From positions 16,828 to 80,827 of the forward strand of contig CAJJDP010000104.1 in the NCBI GenBank assembly GCA_905182995.1: DNA of 64,000 nucleotides, given 5' to 3'. The notes beneath the pieces are model-generated. The model was given only the letters and a program-made list of their open reading frames with translations. It was not told the origin of the DNA and did not search any database. The position numbers were made by a program, and so were the translations under genes. Positions 11,230 to 22,418 of the stretch are shown here, one piece after another. Within the stretch, counting starts at the first letter, position 1, and each line of letters opens with the position of its first letter. Source of the DNA: Paramecium octaurelia. Its lineage: Eukaryota; Ciliophora; Oligohymenophorea; Peniculida; Parameciidae.

Positions 11230-14200
11230 ATGAATTGCATACAGCATAACCAATATCAAGTATCAATGATATGTACAGCTCCACACTATTGTAAATGTTA
11301 AAGGAAAATGTGTGTTGAATGCCAATATAAACATGGGGTTGATTTGAAATATACAGTTCCAATCAATATATTTCAGGAAATGTTTATGAAGAAATTAAAA
11401 GAATGTAATTTGGATGAGACATCTGAAATAACAAAATAGAAGGATAATTTTAAATTGATAATCTCTCAAACTGAAAGGATGATGAAAACAGAGTGGGAAC
11501 AATTGTCTGAATCAATTAAATTAACATATGATTTGATTGAAGAGAAAAATAAATCTTACTCTTATCTTATCAACCAAATTAATAACCTAGCAGAATCCTC
11601 CTATTCTGATATAGAAGAATTAGTTTAAATTTTGGAGGGGAAAAATATGGATGATTGGGGAGATGAGAAAAATGTATATTTAATAAAATTGCAGAAATAC
11701 AAAAATTAATTGGAATAAGAAGTCATGTCCTTTGTAGAGAAGTTAAAAAGAGAAATGTACCTATATTTAATTATACTTTAGAATGATCCCAATTCAAAAG
11801 ATAACTTAAGACTTAACGTAAGTGTATCAAAGAAAGGAAAATTTGTATGAAATACTGGTTTAGACAAAATAATTTAATGAATAATTCCTTGATGAAATAA
11901 TTGAAATGCTTTAGAAAGAGAAAATAAGAGATTGCATCGAATATCTTTCAAACAAGGGGAATAAATAATAACCAGAGTTCAAAATTATGATAGGCCTTCT
12001 AAAAAATATATTTGAAATAGATTTTAATAGGAAAAATTATTCTACAGAAGTTTATGAACAAATAAGAAAGGATTTAATTAAATAAGTATCTTACGATAAG
12101 CAAATCATCAGATTATTGAAATTCCTTGTAAAACTGACAGCAATTGATGAGAGATATATCTAATGTGGATCCAATTCCTTTAATTTATTAATCGAAATGA
12201 AGGTGGATTTGAGGGAATAAACCTTTGAAAACATCAGGATTAGAGATGCTATATTAGTTGGTGGAAATTTTGAAAGATGTAATTTCAATGGATCGGAATT
12301 TGATAATGTAGATATTAGTGGAATTAACTTGAACGAAGCATAATTATATAATTGTAAATGGAAAAATATAAAAATACATGAGTTGAATAAATTAGATGGT
12401 CATTCACATTATGTCATGTCAGTTTGCTTCTCTCCTGATGGTACTACATTGGCGTCTGGCAGTTATGATAAGTCTATACGTTTATGGGATGTTAAGACAG
12501 GATAATAAAAAGCCAAATTAGATGGTCACTCGAGTTGTGTTAATTCTATCCATTTCTCTTCTGATTGTTCTACTTTAGCATCCGGTGGTTACGATTAGTC
12601 TATCCGTTTATGGGATATTAAGAAAGGAAAAGAAAAGGCTAAAATTGTTGGTCATTCTAGTACAGTATATGCAGTTTGTTTCTCTCCTGATGGTACAGTT
12701 TTAGCCTTTGGTAGCGGAGATTAGTCAATCCGTTAATTGGATATTAAGATGGGATAATAAAAGGCAATATTAGATGGTCATTCTAGTACAGTATATACAG
12801 TTTGTTTCTCTCCGGATGGTACTACATTAGCATCTGGCAGTGGAGATTAGTCAATCCGTTTATGGGATTTTAAGACAAAATAATAATTAGCCATATTAGA
12901 AGGTCACTCAGTTTGTTTCTCTCCTGATGGTGCTGCATTAGCATCTGGTAGTGATGATAGCTCTATATGTTTATGGGATGTTAAGACAGGATAATAAAAA
13001 GCTAAATTAAATGGCCATTCAAGTTGTATTAAATCCATCTCTTTCTTTCCTGATGGTAAAATATTAGCATCTGGAAGTCATGATAAGTTTATCCGTTTAT
13101 GGGATGTTAAGACCGGATAATAAAAAGCCATATTAGAAGGTCATTCGAGTTTTGTTAATTCAATCTGTTTTTCTTTTGATGGTACTACATTAGCATCTGG
13201 TAGTTTTGATAAATCTATCCGTTTATGGGATGTTAAGACAGGATTATAAATAGCCATGTTAGATGGTCATTGCAGTTTTGTTAATCGAATCTGTTTCTCA
13301 CCTGATGGTACTATGTTAGCATGTGTCAGAAATGATAATTCTATCTGTTTATGGGATGTTACAACAGGATAATAAAAGGCTAAATTAGATGGTCATTCAA
13401 ACTGTATTAGATAAATTTTTTTTTCTCCTGATGGTACTACATTAGCATCTTCTAGTTCAAATAATTCTATCTGTTTTTGGGATGTTAAGACAGGATAATA
13501 AAAGGCTAAATTATTTGGTCATTCGAATTTTTTTAATCCAATCTGTTTTTCTCCTGATAGTTCTACATTAGCATCTGTTAGAAATGATAATTCTATCCGT
13601 TTATGGGATGTTACTACAGGAGAGTAAATAGCCTAATTAGATGGTCAACCTAGCACAGTTACATCAGTCTGTTTTTCTTCTGATGGTACTACATTAGCAT
13701 CTACTGGTTCAAATCATTCCATCAATTTATGGGATGTTAAGGGAGAAAAATTAAAAGTCAAATTATATGGTCATACTAGCAAGGTTTAAAAAGTGTGTTT
13801 CTCTTCTGATGGCACTACATTAGCATCCTGTAGTGATGATAACACTATCTGTTTATGGGATGTTAAGACAGGATAATAAAAAGCTAAATTAGATAGTCAT
13901 TCAAATAGCGTTTAATTAGTTAGTTTCTCTTTTGATGATACTGCATTAGCCTCTTTTAATAGAGATAAATCTATCCATTTATGGGATGTTAAAGCAAAAA
14001 AGGAGATTCTTCCTCAAGATTATTGTTACAAAGACCTTCTTCCTTAGTTTAAAATACTCCTTTAAAATTCATCTATTTTATAAAAAGGTATTATTTATTA
14101 TCATTGTTAAGCTGAAAATGTTTCTACAATTATACGAATATGTCAAAATCCTACATTGGAAGCGAAAGGAGCTTAAATCTTGATGGGAGAATTTGTAAAT

Positions 14201-14284
14201 TATTTAGGCATAGATATGCGATATTTATTCTAATCTAAAGGAAGTTATTTTTTGGAAACTTGTTTACAATCTAAAAATAATTGA
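11230..14284 (+). CDS. Zn-finger/pentapeptide/WD40 repeat protein
   Basis: Encodes about 1,011 residues after removal of one 19-nt intron at 11845-11863, which restores the frame. The head has a Cys/His-rich cluster ([18 protein letters not shown]) that may bind zinc, then a coiled-coil-rich region of roughly 300 residues, a short pentapeptide-repeat stretch ([18 protein letters not shown]) at about residues 340-370, and 13 WD40 repeats from about residue 385, each of the form [20 protein letters not shown]. The repeats would build one or two beta-propellers used for protein binding; no catalytic domain is present. Many Gln in the repeats are TAA (as in the GQQ of VKTGQQKA), so the standard code shatters it. 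The fifth WD unit, near 12905, lacks five residues between HS and VCFS. The tail after the last repeat is about 90 residues. The cellular role is unknown. The start could also lie upstream at 10870. Confidence 0.9.
12400..13995 (+). repeat. WD40-coding tandem repeat, 13 units of about 126 bp
   Basis: Direct repeats of about 42 codons with strong nucleotide similarity between neighbours, for example the recurring TTATGGGATGTTAAGACAGG block. The similarity suggests expansion by unequal exchange or ongoing homogenisation. Confidence 0.9.
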
Positions 14285-14288
14285 AATT

Positions 14289-15477
14289 TTTTAAATACAA
14301 ATTAATTTCAAATTTAATTAATATATTTCCTGCTTTTTTTACTTCTATATTTATAATTCAATATGCAAATGAGAAGATTCAATGAATAGGTTTACAAGTA
14401 TTGGCAGCCATTTTAATTGAGATTTATTGCATACCCATTTAGAAAAAATATCAATACGAATCTGATTTGTCAATAAATTATATTTTATCAATTTATAAAC
14501 TGATAAAATAAATACTTTTTGTAATATAACTATCATTTTATTCAACTCAAATTTCATAAAGAACACAAGAATTCTTCTATCAAAAAATTGTATGTTATTT
14601 TTTATAAATATAATACTTTTAAGAGGTTCGTACACAGTCAGATTGCATATAAAGTTGAAAAGAAAATGGCTAACATTAATTATTAATTTATATCTTTTAC
14701 GTAAAATTTTATTATCAAAAATAATAATAAATTTATACTGTCAAAAATGATTCCTACTTTATCTTCCAAACGGCAATAATTGATTTGCCAAAATTTCTGT
14801 TTTTATGAGACTTTCAATACTAGTTGGGTAAAAAAAAATGAGTATCCAAATTTCTAGTAATATAACCACTTCTTTCTTTTATTATGTGTTCACTTCATGG
14901 AACTATATTATTTTTTCAAGGTTCGAAAAGTACCATTATCATGAAATACATTAAATTTCATTGTGATTATAATAATTTTTACCCCTCTCGACACATGAAT
15001 TAAATTTTCTTTTCATTGTGATAGAGGAGTGATAATTTCGAGAGGATCTCTGGAGTTATTTAAATCTCTATTTATTATTTTTCAAAGCTCCTTTGAAAAT
15101 AATAATTTACAGCCAGTTATTAAAAGATAGATATAGATTTTGTAAGGTTTTATTTATTAAATAGCTGACAAGAATCATTTTTGAAGATTAATGCTTTCTG
15201 GTTTATAGAATTTACTAAATAAATTGCGGAAACCTAAGAAATAATCATAGCCTCCTTAGGATATTTTTTTAGAAGGTTTATTTATTATTATATATACATA
15301 TTATTAGAATAAATAATCCTTCATGATTTTTGATAATTTCTTAATTCTCCTTGACTGCCTTTTCATAAGGGAATTAAAATTCTGGAGCTATTTTATCTAT
15401 TCCTCTATAAATATATGCTTTTTAATTTAAATTAAGAATGCTGTATTAAAATGAAAGTTCAACATAGAGATAAGTAA
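14289..15477. repeat. Perfect 1,189-bp direct repeat, copy 1
   Basis: This segment reappears at 15479-16667 with an offset of 1,190 bp; I saw no mismatch reading the two copies side by side. The copies are separated only by one N at 15478. That is what two overlapping contig ends joined without detecting their overlap look like. The content is AT-rich non-coding DNA. Confidence 0.93.
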
Positions 15478-15478
15478 N
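15478..15478. other. Assembly gap (single N)
   Basis: The only ambiguous base noticed in the window, exactly at the junction of the two 1,189-bp copies. Confidence 0.97.
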
Positions 15479-16667
15479 TTTTAAATACAAATTAATTTCA
15501 AATTTAATTAATATATTTCCTGCTTTTTTTACTTCTATATTTATAATTCAATATGCAAATGAGAAGATTCAATGAATAGGTTTACAAGTATTGGCAGCCA
15601 TTTTAATTGAGATTTATTGCATACCCATTTAGAAAAAATATCAATACGAATCTGATTTGTCAATAAATTATATTTTATCAATTTATAAACTGATAAAATA
15701 AATACTTTTTGTAATATAACTATCATTTTATTCAACTCAAATTTCATAAAGAACACAAGAATTCTTCTATCAAAAAATTGTATGTTATTTTTTATAAATA
15801 TAATACTTTTAAGAGGTTCGTACACAGTCAGATTGCATATAAAGTTGAAAAGAAAATGGCTAACATTAATTATTAATTTATATCTTTTACGTAAAATTTT
15901 ATTATCAAAAATAATAATAAATTTATACTGTCAAAAATGATTCCTACTTTATCTTCCAAACGGCAATAATTGATTTGCCAAAATTTCTGTTTTTATGAGA
16001 CTTTCAATACTAGTTGGGTAAAAAAAAATGAGTATCCAAATTTCTAGTAATATAACCACTTCTTTCTTTTATTATGTGTTCACTTCATGGAACTATATTA
16101 TTTTTTCAAGGTTCGAAAAGTACCATTATCATGAAATACATTAAATTTCATTGTGATTATAATAATTTTTACCCCTCTCGACACATGAATTAAATTTTCT
16201 TTTCATTGTGATAGAGGAGTGATAATTTCGAGAGGATCTCTGGAGTTATTTAAATCTCTATTTATTATTTTTCAAAGCTCCTTTGAAAATAATAATTTAC
16301 AGCCAGTTATTAAAAGATAGATATAGATTTTGTAAGGTTTTATTTATTAAATAGCTGACAAGAATCATTTTTGAAGATTAATGCTTTCTGGTTTATAGAA
16401 TTTACTAAATAAATTGCGGAAACCTAAGAAATAATCATAGCCTCCTTAGGATATTTTTTTAGAAGGTTTATTTATTATTATATATACATATTATTAGAAT
16501 AAATAATCCTTCATGATTTTTGATAATTTCTTAATTCTCCTTGACTGCCTTTTCATAAGGGAATTAAAATTCTGGAGCTATTTTATCTATTCCTCTATAA
16601 ATATATGCTTTTTAATTTAAATTAAGAATGCTGTATTAAAATGAAAGTTCAACATAGAGATAAGTAA
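15479..16667. repeat. Perfect 1,189-bp direct repeat, copy 2
   Basis: Second copy of 14289-15477. Sequence unique to this side resumes at 16668. If the join is an artefact, the true locus carries one copy and the window is about 1.2 kb too long here. Confidence 0.93.
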
Positions 16668-17572
16668 AACTATTAAAATATCATATATTATTACCACCAT
16701 CTAAACAGATTGAGACATAGTACTTTTAAAAATAAATTCATGGTATATGTTCTTTATTTCATCACCTATGATAATATGTAATGCCACAAAAAGATTTATC
16801 AATAAATATTTTACATCAAATTCAAATTAACTAACATTTGCTGTAAACGAATATAAATAGAATATCAATAAAATATTAAAATTACATCTAAATAACGATG
16901 AGAAAGTACTTCGTAATTTTGGGATCGAAAAGGGAATAAAATGAAGAGTTCACTATGATTGTCTATTATACAATTAGCAAGCATAGAAGTCAGGTAATTG
17001 GATGTAGGGTTTAAAAATTCTAAAAAATCAAATACGGGAATTGAAATATTATCAAATAACACAGATATCGCCAACTATGATAATTTGGACTTTGATTTAA
17101 TTTTTCATTCATTTTTCTTTTGTTTATTTGAACCTTTTGGGTTGGGTGAGTTTGAGATAAATTTTGGTTAAAATAATTTGCTTGTATTACCTAATGTAGA
17201 AATAACTAAATTTGGTTTTTCGAAATTGCTTCTATTTGTACATGATGTAATATTATTGTAATTATTAAATTCTCTTCATCTGTTTACCATATCTAATACA
17301 ATAGCTCAATGCGATTTTAGAATAATTAATTTTGAATGGTTTTAAAATGAAGTCTCATTTTAAGTCCTAATATCAATTTATGATAAATTTAGCGTTCATT
17401 AAATCATTTCATACCATAGCTTTGAAAGCTTTTTAACTAATTAATTTAAAAATAATCAAATTTGATCAGAACGATTAATTAGAATTATTAATTACAGAAA
17501 TTCCTTGTAGGAAAATGAATGATTTGATGATAAGAAATAGAAAAAAAAAATGAAGTTTCTTGATTAATAATA
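16668..17572. other. Intergenic, nothing recognised
   Basis: AT-rich spacer before the Arf-like gene; no gene or RNA motif visible. Together with the single-copy part of the repeat, the spacer between the WD40 and Arf genes is about 2.1 kb, long for this genome. Confidence 0.5.
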
Positions 17573-18097
17573 ATGGGTAATCCTTTTTCACAATCTTCAT
17601 CTGCCTAGAGACCTTTATTAGTTATGATAGGATTAGATGCTGCAGGAAAAACAACTATATTAAACAGATTCAAATTAGGAAAAATGGAATATTAAATTCC
17701 AACCATAGGATATAATTTAGAAAAAATTTAAAGTAAAAAGTTTAATATAATTTCTTGGGATATTGGAGGAGCAGATAAAATAAGAATTCTTTGGATAAAT
17801 TATTTGTAGAACAATCAAGGAATAATTTATGTTGTTGATTGTTTTGATAAAGAAAGAATGGGCTAGGCAAAGTTTGAATTACATAAAATTTTGCTTGAAA
17901 TTGTTGAATAACCCCTTTTAATATATGCTAATAAGTAAGACTTAGTAAAAATGAACCCAGAAGAACTAGCTGTTGAATTAGCTATATAAAATTATTCTAA
18001 ACATTGGCTTATATAACCATGTTGCTCACTCACTGGTGAAGGACTTTAAGAAGGGCTGAATTGGATTGAAGAATAGCTATAACTATAGCTAAAATGA
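17573..18097 (+). CDS. Arf/Arl-family small GTPase with Ala in place of catalytic Gln
   Basis: Intronless, 174 residues, the usual Arf length. Gly2 in MGNPFSQ is a likely N-myristoylation site. The P-loop is GLDAAGKTT (about 20-28), the switch I Thr is in PTIGYN (T44), switch II is WDIGGADKIR (62-71), and the base-recognition motifs are NKQD and CSLTGEG. Arf/Arl proteins act as GTP-dependent membrane switches in vesicle or ciliary traffic. In the canonical WDxGGQ motif the Gln activates the hydrolytic water; here the residue is Ala67, so intrinsic and GAP-stimulated hydrolysis should be weak unless another residue substitutes. The subfamily (Arf or a given Arl) cannot be decided by eye. Confidence 0.92.
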
Positions 18098-19647
18098 AAT
18101 ATCCTTTTTTTAATTTTATTTATTATCTATGTTCCTTCAAATAACTATTTATCCATTTAGATTATTGAGACTTAATAAGCCAACCAGAAATATTGTTTCG
18201 AAAATTATTAAAAACAATTTCTTCTAGTTAGAGTTGAGATTTCTAAATGCTTCATCAAGAACTAACCAAGACTATTACAACTAGCAATTACTATAATTGT
18301 ACCATAAAATGCTTTCTATTTTAAAAAGGATAATAAAATCTATCACTCCTATTAATTGTATTTATGAATACCCTAATTCTTAATAAGATTAATAACCTGG
18401 CTATACACTAATTCAACCCACCTGACTCTTTTTGTTAAGTAAATCTAAAATCTCAAATAATAAAAGATTTATACATTTAACAAATGTTATTGGTTATTTG
18501 ATATTTTCAAAATAATAATTGAAAGATTCTCATTTCTCAATATAACAGAAAATAATTAACCTAAAATAATACTTTATGGTTTTTTTTTCTTTTCTTAATC
18601 AACCACAAAAAAGATAAATTCTTTTAAACTATATTCTGAAAGAAAAGGTGATACCATAAGTATATTATAGATGATAAAAGTGTTTGAAGAACTTTTATGT
18701 AAAAATTTACCAATAATAAATTATATGCTTAGGTCAACTCATAAATGTTAGAAATAAGATTCTGATATTTAAGAGGAAATAAATATTAATAATATCCTCA
18801 TGCAACCATGTAAATTTGAAAGAAGATTTTAGTTGATTTAAATAAATAATCTTTAAAACGCAGTTGGTAATTTTCATAAAAAAGATAAAATTAGAAATTT
18901 TTAAACAATATAGAATTATATGATAAATCAAAATATTATCATAATTAAAAGAGTGTAAAGGTTGACATAGTAAAAATTATTTCTTTAACTTTTAATTATT
19001 TGAAGTAGGAGGATCTATATATTAAAGAACTTCAAGCTTGACTTTGTAACTTTATTTCATTCTTTGATCTACATTAACATGCGATATATAAATTAGTAGC
19101 AGAAGTACAATCTACTAGATTTGAACTTTTATTGATATTTAACTTATATTAATAAAAATTAATTCTATAAAAAATTTCTGGTTTCTATTAAAGCAATTTT
19201 TTTTTTGAGAATTATGATGTTATTCAAAAGTTACAGCCTGAAATATAGAATTTATGTTTAATATCGATTTTCTAAATTGAATGAAATGCCAGCTTTTAAT
19301 ACTACATAAATGTATTACACACAAATCATTTATTGACAAAGAATCAACATTGTTGAATAAAAACTACTTTTAAAAAAGTATCATAGTTGGTAAGAATGGA
19401 GGTTAAAACCCATTTCTAAATGATTGAAAAAAACACTACTACGAAAATAAATAAGTTGAAAATTTGATAATTAAATTATAAAAACAAGGGATTTATTCAT
19501 TAAATAACATAGTTCTAACATTCTCTCTTCAAAACTACATTTATAATAATATAATCTCTTAGTTTTTCAATCATCCTAAAGTATAAATTAAAAAAACAAA
19601 TAGAGAATAAAAATTATTATTTTTTTAGACTAAAGATTGCTGCTTAA
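18098..19647. other. Intergenic, nothing recognised
   Basis: Very AT-rich with frequent TGA in all frames; no domain or RNA gene seen. Confidence 0.45.
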
Positions 19648-22050
19648 TCATTATATTGCCGTTTTGAATTTGTGAAGTTTTAAGTAGTTGTCTGTATTAT
19701 TTATAAATTAAAAAAATGATAATACTTCTACTTTCAATAGAACCTATTCAAATGGGTTGTTGTTAAACACCAAAATTTAAGTAGCCTCTATTAATGCAGA
19801 AGTTTTAGCAATCTTAATATACTACTCTGAAATTTAGTTGAATTAAAACTTTGCCTATAGCCTTAGTGTTTTAATTTTCTTGACATTACATTTGATTTTA
19901 ATTGAAGAGCACTATTCTTCAAGACAAAAAATAGTTAGCTTCAACAATTCCTTATCAATGCATTTCCAATAAAATATGATCTAAATAGATTCAATTTCTG
20001 TTGCTATTGTGATCTATTCTAATATATTTTGATTTTGAGAGTAATTTACTTCCTTAATAGTAATATGGGAATCAATTTAATTTTTCTAATAAAAAAATCG
20101 AGATTAAATGTCACCTTTGAATATTTCTAGATCAAAATAAGGATCATTGATACAAAAATGATTCTGTTATATTGATTATATTATAGAAGTATACCCTACA
20201 CTAATAATGATTGATTAAATGGGTAAATTCCTACTGTAATTTCAGGGTAATATGTGATATTTGTCATAAATCTAATATTTTCATCAGTTTCATCATGTTT
20301 GAATCCTAGGAAATTTAGATACCAATTTTATTTGGCCCAACTTGAGGGAAAATCGAAAACCTAACTGTAGCCGTCAGGTTTGAAGCTTGTTAATATTTGA
20401 TAACCAATTTGAGTAATGTTTTCTAATAAAGCTCTATGGTCGCCCCAAAATAATATATTATTATACCGTCAAGTTATTGAATTAAGATCCTGAGGCGTAA
20501 TAGCTTTCAAAGTTAGAAATTGCAAGATTGATTTTGCAATTTTTTTAGTATGGATGAGTGCATGAAGTTTATGGATTAGAAATATTCAAATTGCTTATGA
20601 CTTAAACACTTTCGTCGTTGAAAGCAAACCAGTTAAATTCGACTCTAAAATAGTATTTTGGACTCTTACAAACAATTTTCACCTTAAATCCTAAATTTCA
20701 ATTTACCGTTATTACCAATAGTGCTAATACTAGAGATATCTAATGAATATCCTTAGGGGAATGCCTTTTCAAAATCTAGTGTAACAATATTTAAGTATTA
20801 CTAAATTTTTTATTCTTCGTTGAGTTTGAGTTTTAATTGTACAACTCGGGTACTTAAGTGAATTACTTAGAAAAGTAATTTAATATTCTTCCTCTCTAAA
20901 CGGGGCTTTGCTCAAATGTAAAATTAAATTAGCATTTTCTTAGTAATTCAAATGATTGACAAATCCATACTCAAACTTATGATTAGCATGTATATATTAT
21001 GTAAAACATAAATACAAAATATTTAATAAATCAAATACAAAATTAAATTATAAATTTAATTTAGGGTTAACCATAGAAATTTCAATCTTTTTCATCATTT
21101 TAAAATTTCTTAATTCAATACCATTTAGCCTATGCCAAATATTTTGCAGATTGCTAACTTTAATTAAGATCATTTAATTCTTTATTCATAATTTAGAATT
21201 TTAAAATATAATTTAATTAATGGTTCCGTTTGGATGCCGGGTTGCAAGTTGATTAATCTTCCATTGTTTGGTTGATGTAAGGAATAGAATTTGGGGAGGT
21301 GAATATTTCCGTTTAGATCTTTTTGGATTGAGATTTATTTAATCATTATTAATTTTCTAAGTTTATTGTTATCAGAGTTATTTAATCTCTTTAGTATGTG
21401 TTAGTAATGGAATTAATATCATTTTCCATTTAGACTTAGATTAACAAGTAATTGTTACAAAATAGTCATCATCTAATCCAATTCAGAATTTAGGTCCTTC
21501 TATAAATATTTAATGATATTTTATTAACGATGCACTCAATAACATACAAATTGCTTTGAATTAACAATAAATACATGGTGCTTTTCTATATTACAGGCAA
21601 TCGAAATCTCAACAGAAGTACTTTCAAAATTGAATATTATAATCAAATATTTATTTGAATTACATCCCCCTTTGATCAAGCTAAGTGCATTTACAAGATG
21701 GTGAATTATATTGCTTAGATATTTTTAAGAAGTTTAATATTCACTTTTTTAAATTCAATATTAAAATTCTTAATTGTGGATTCTTAGAATTAAGGAACAA
21801 GAATTTTCCAAGCGAATTATCATTTACTTGAACTAACAAAGATATGACTTTTAATTTATTATTGTCCTTTGATGGCGAGGTACACTGGATCATAAATAAT
21901 GGGGCAGTTTATTCCTTTATGGATTATAACGATTCTCCTTTATGTTCTTGGAGGTAAACCTAATCGTATTTGGCTTGATGCATCCTAAGTCTAATCACTC
22001 TTGGGCTAGGAAGTAGTCACCTTCTTTTGATCCAAAAAAGATAAATAAAA
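19648..22050 (-). CDS. Probable multi-exon gene, product unknown, exons unresolved
   Basis: Long TGA-free runs on the minus strand switch frame repeatedly. The last exon (from about 20245 down to TGA 19648-19650) is about 198 codons long, with stretches such as NDPYFDLEIFKGDIQSRF and IEATQILVFNNNPFEQVL. Upstream runs include SSWAKQNWYLNFLGFKHD near 20330 and YYFRVEFNWFAFNDESVQ near 20645. A canonical 25-nt intron at 20691-20715 joins two of the runs in frame (SISTIG to FKVKIV), which argues for a real spliced gene rather than noise. The composition suggests a beta-rich protein. A start could be the ATG at 21173 or lie further up, near 22050, where VYLQEHKGESLQSIKEQT is readable. I could not join all runs and recognise no family; a decaying gene is the alternative. 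Confidence 0.42.
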
Positions 22051-22418
22051 TAACAATTTCTAAATCAATTGTTTTTTTTTTTATTTATAACTTCCAATAT
22101 AATCATAATGCACCAATCAATAATTACATTTTAATTTAATTTAAATAAAGTACATGGATTTTATCTATCATAATATATTCTAATGAAACTAAAAAATATT
22201 TGGACATCTTAATCTATATATATATAAGAATTTAGACAGTTAAGTAGGATAGGTTTAATAAAAGAAAACAGAAGAAGTAGTAGAATAGATATTTGTTGGA
22301 AGTTTATTAAAATCATTTCATGAATTAGGAAAGTTTAAGAGCGAATTTCTTGATTTTTATTATACCAAATTTAATTAAATGTATTTTAAATAACGCTATT
22401 AAAAAATTAAATATTAGA
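22051..22418. other. Intergenic, nothing recognised
   Basis: AT-rich spacer downstream of the ABC transporter (whose TGA is at 22419-22421) and upstream of the unresolved minus-strand locus. It includes a short (TA)n run near 22220. Confidence 0.5.

Noticed and set aside
12400-13995. CRISPR-like or satellite array
   Set aside because: The roughly 126-bp periodicity is fully explained by WD40 codons; there are no short palindromic repeats with unique spacers.
14351-15825. Two identical 94-residue minus-strand ORFs in the direct repeat
   Set aside because: They occur because the same DNA is present twice around the N; codon content and lack of any motif suggest non-coding AT-rich DNA.
22220-22235. 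Telomere-like or origin-like repeat
   Set aside because: It is a short TA dinucleotide run; no C4A2/C3A3-type telomere repeat was seen in the window.
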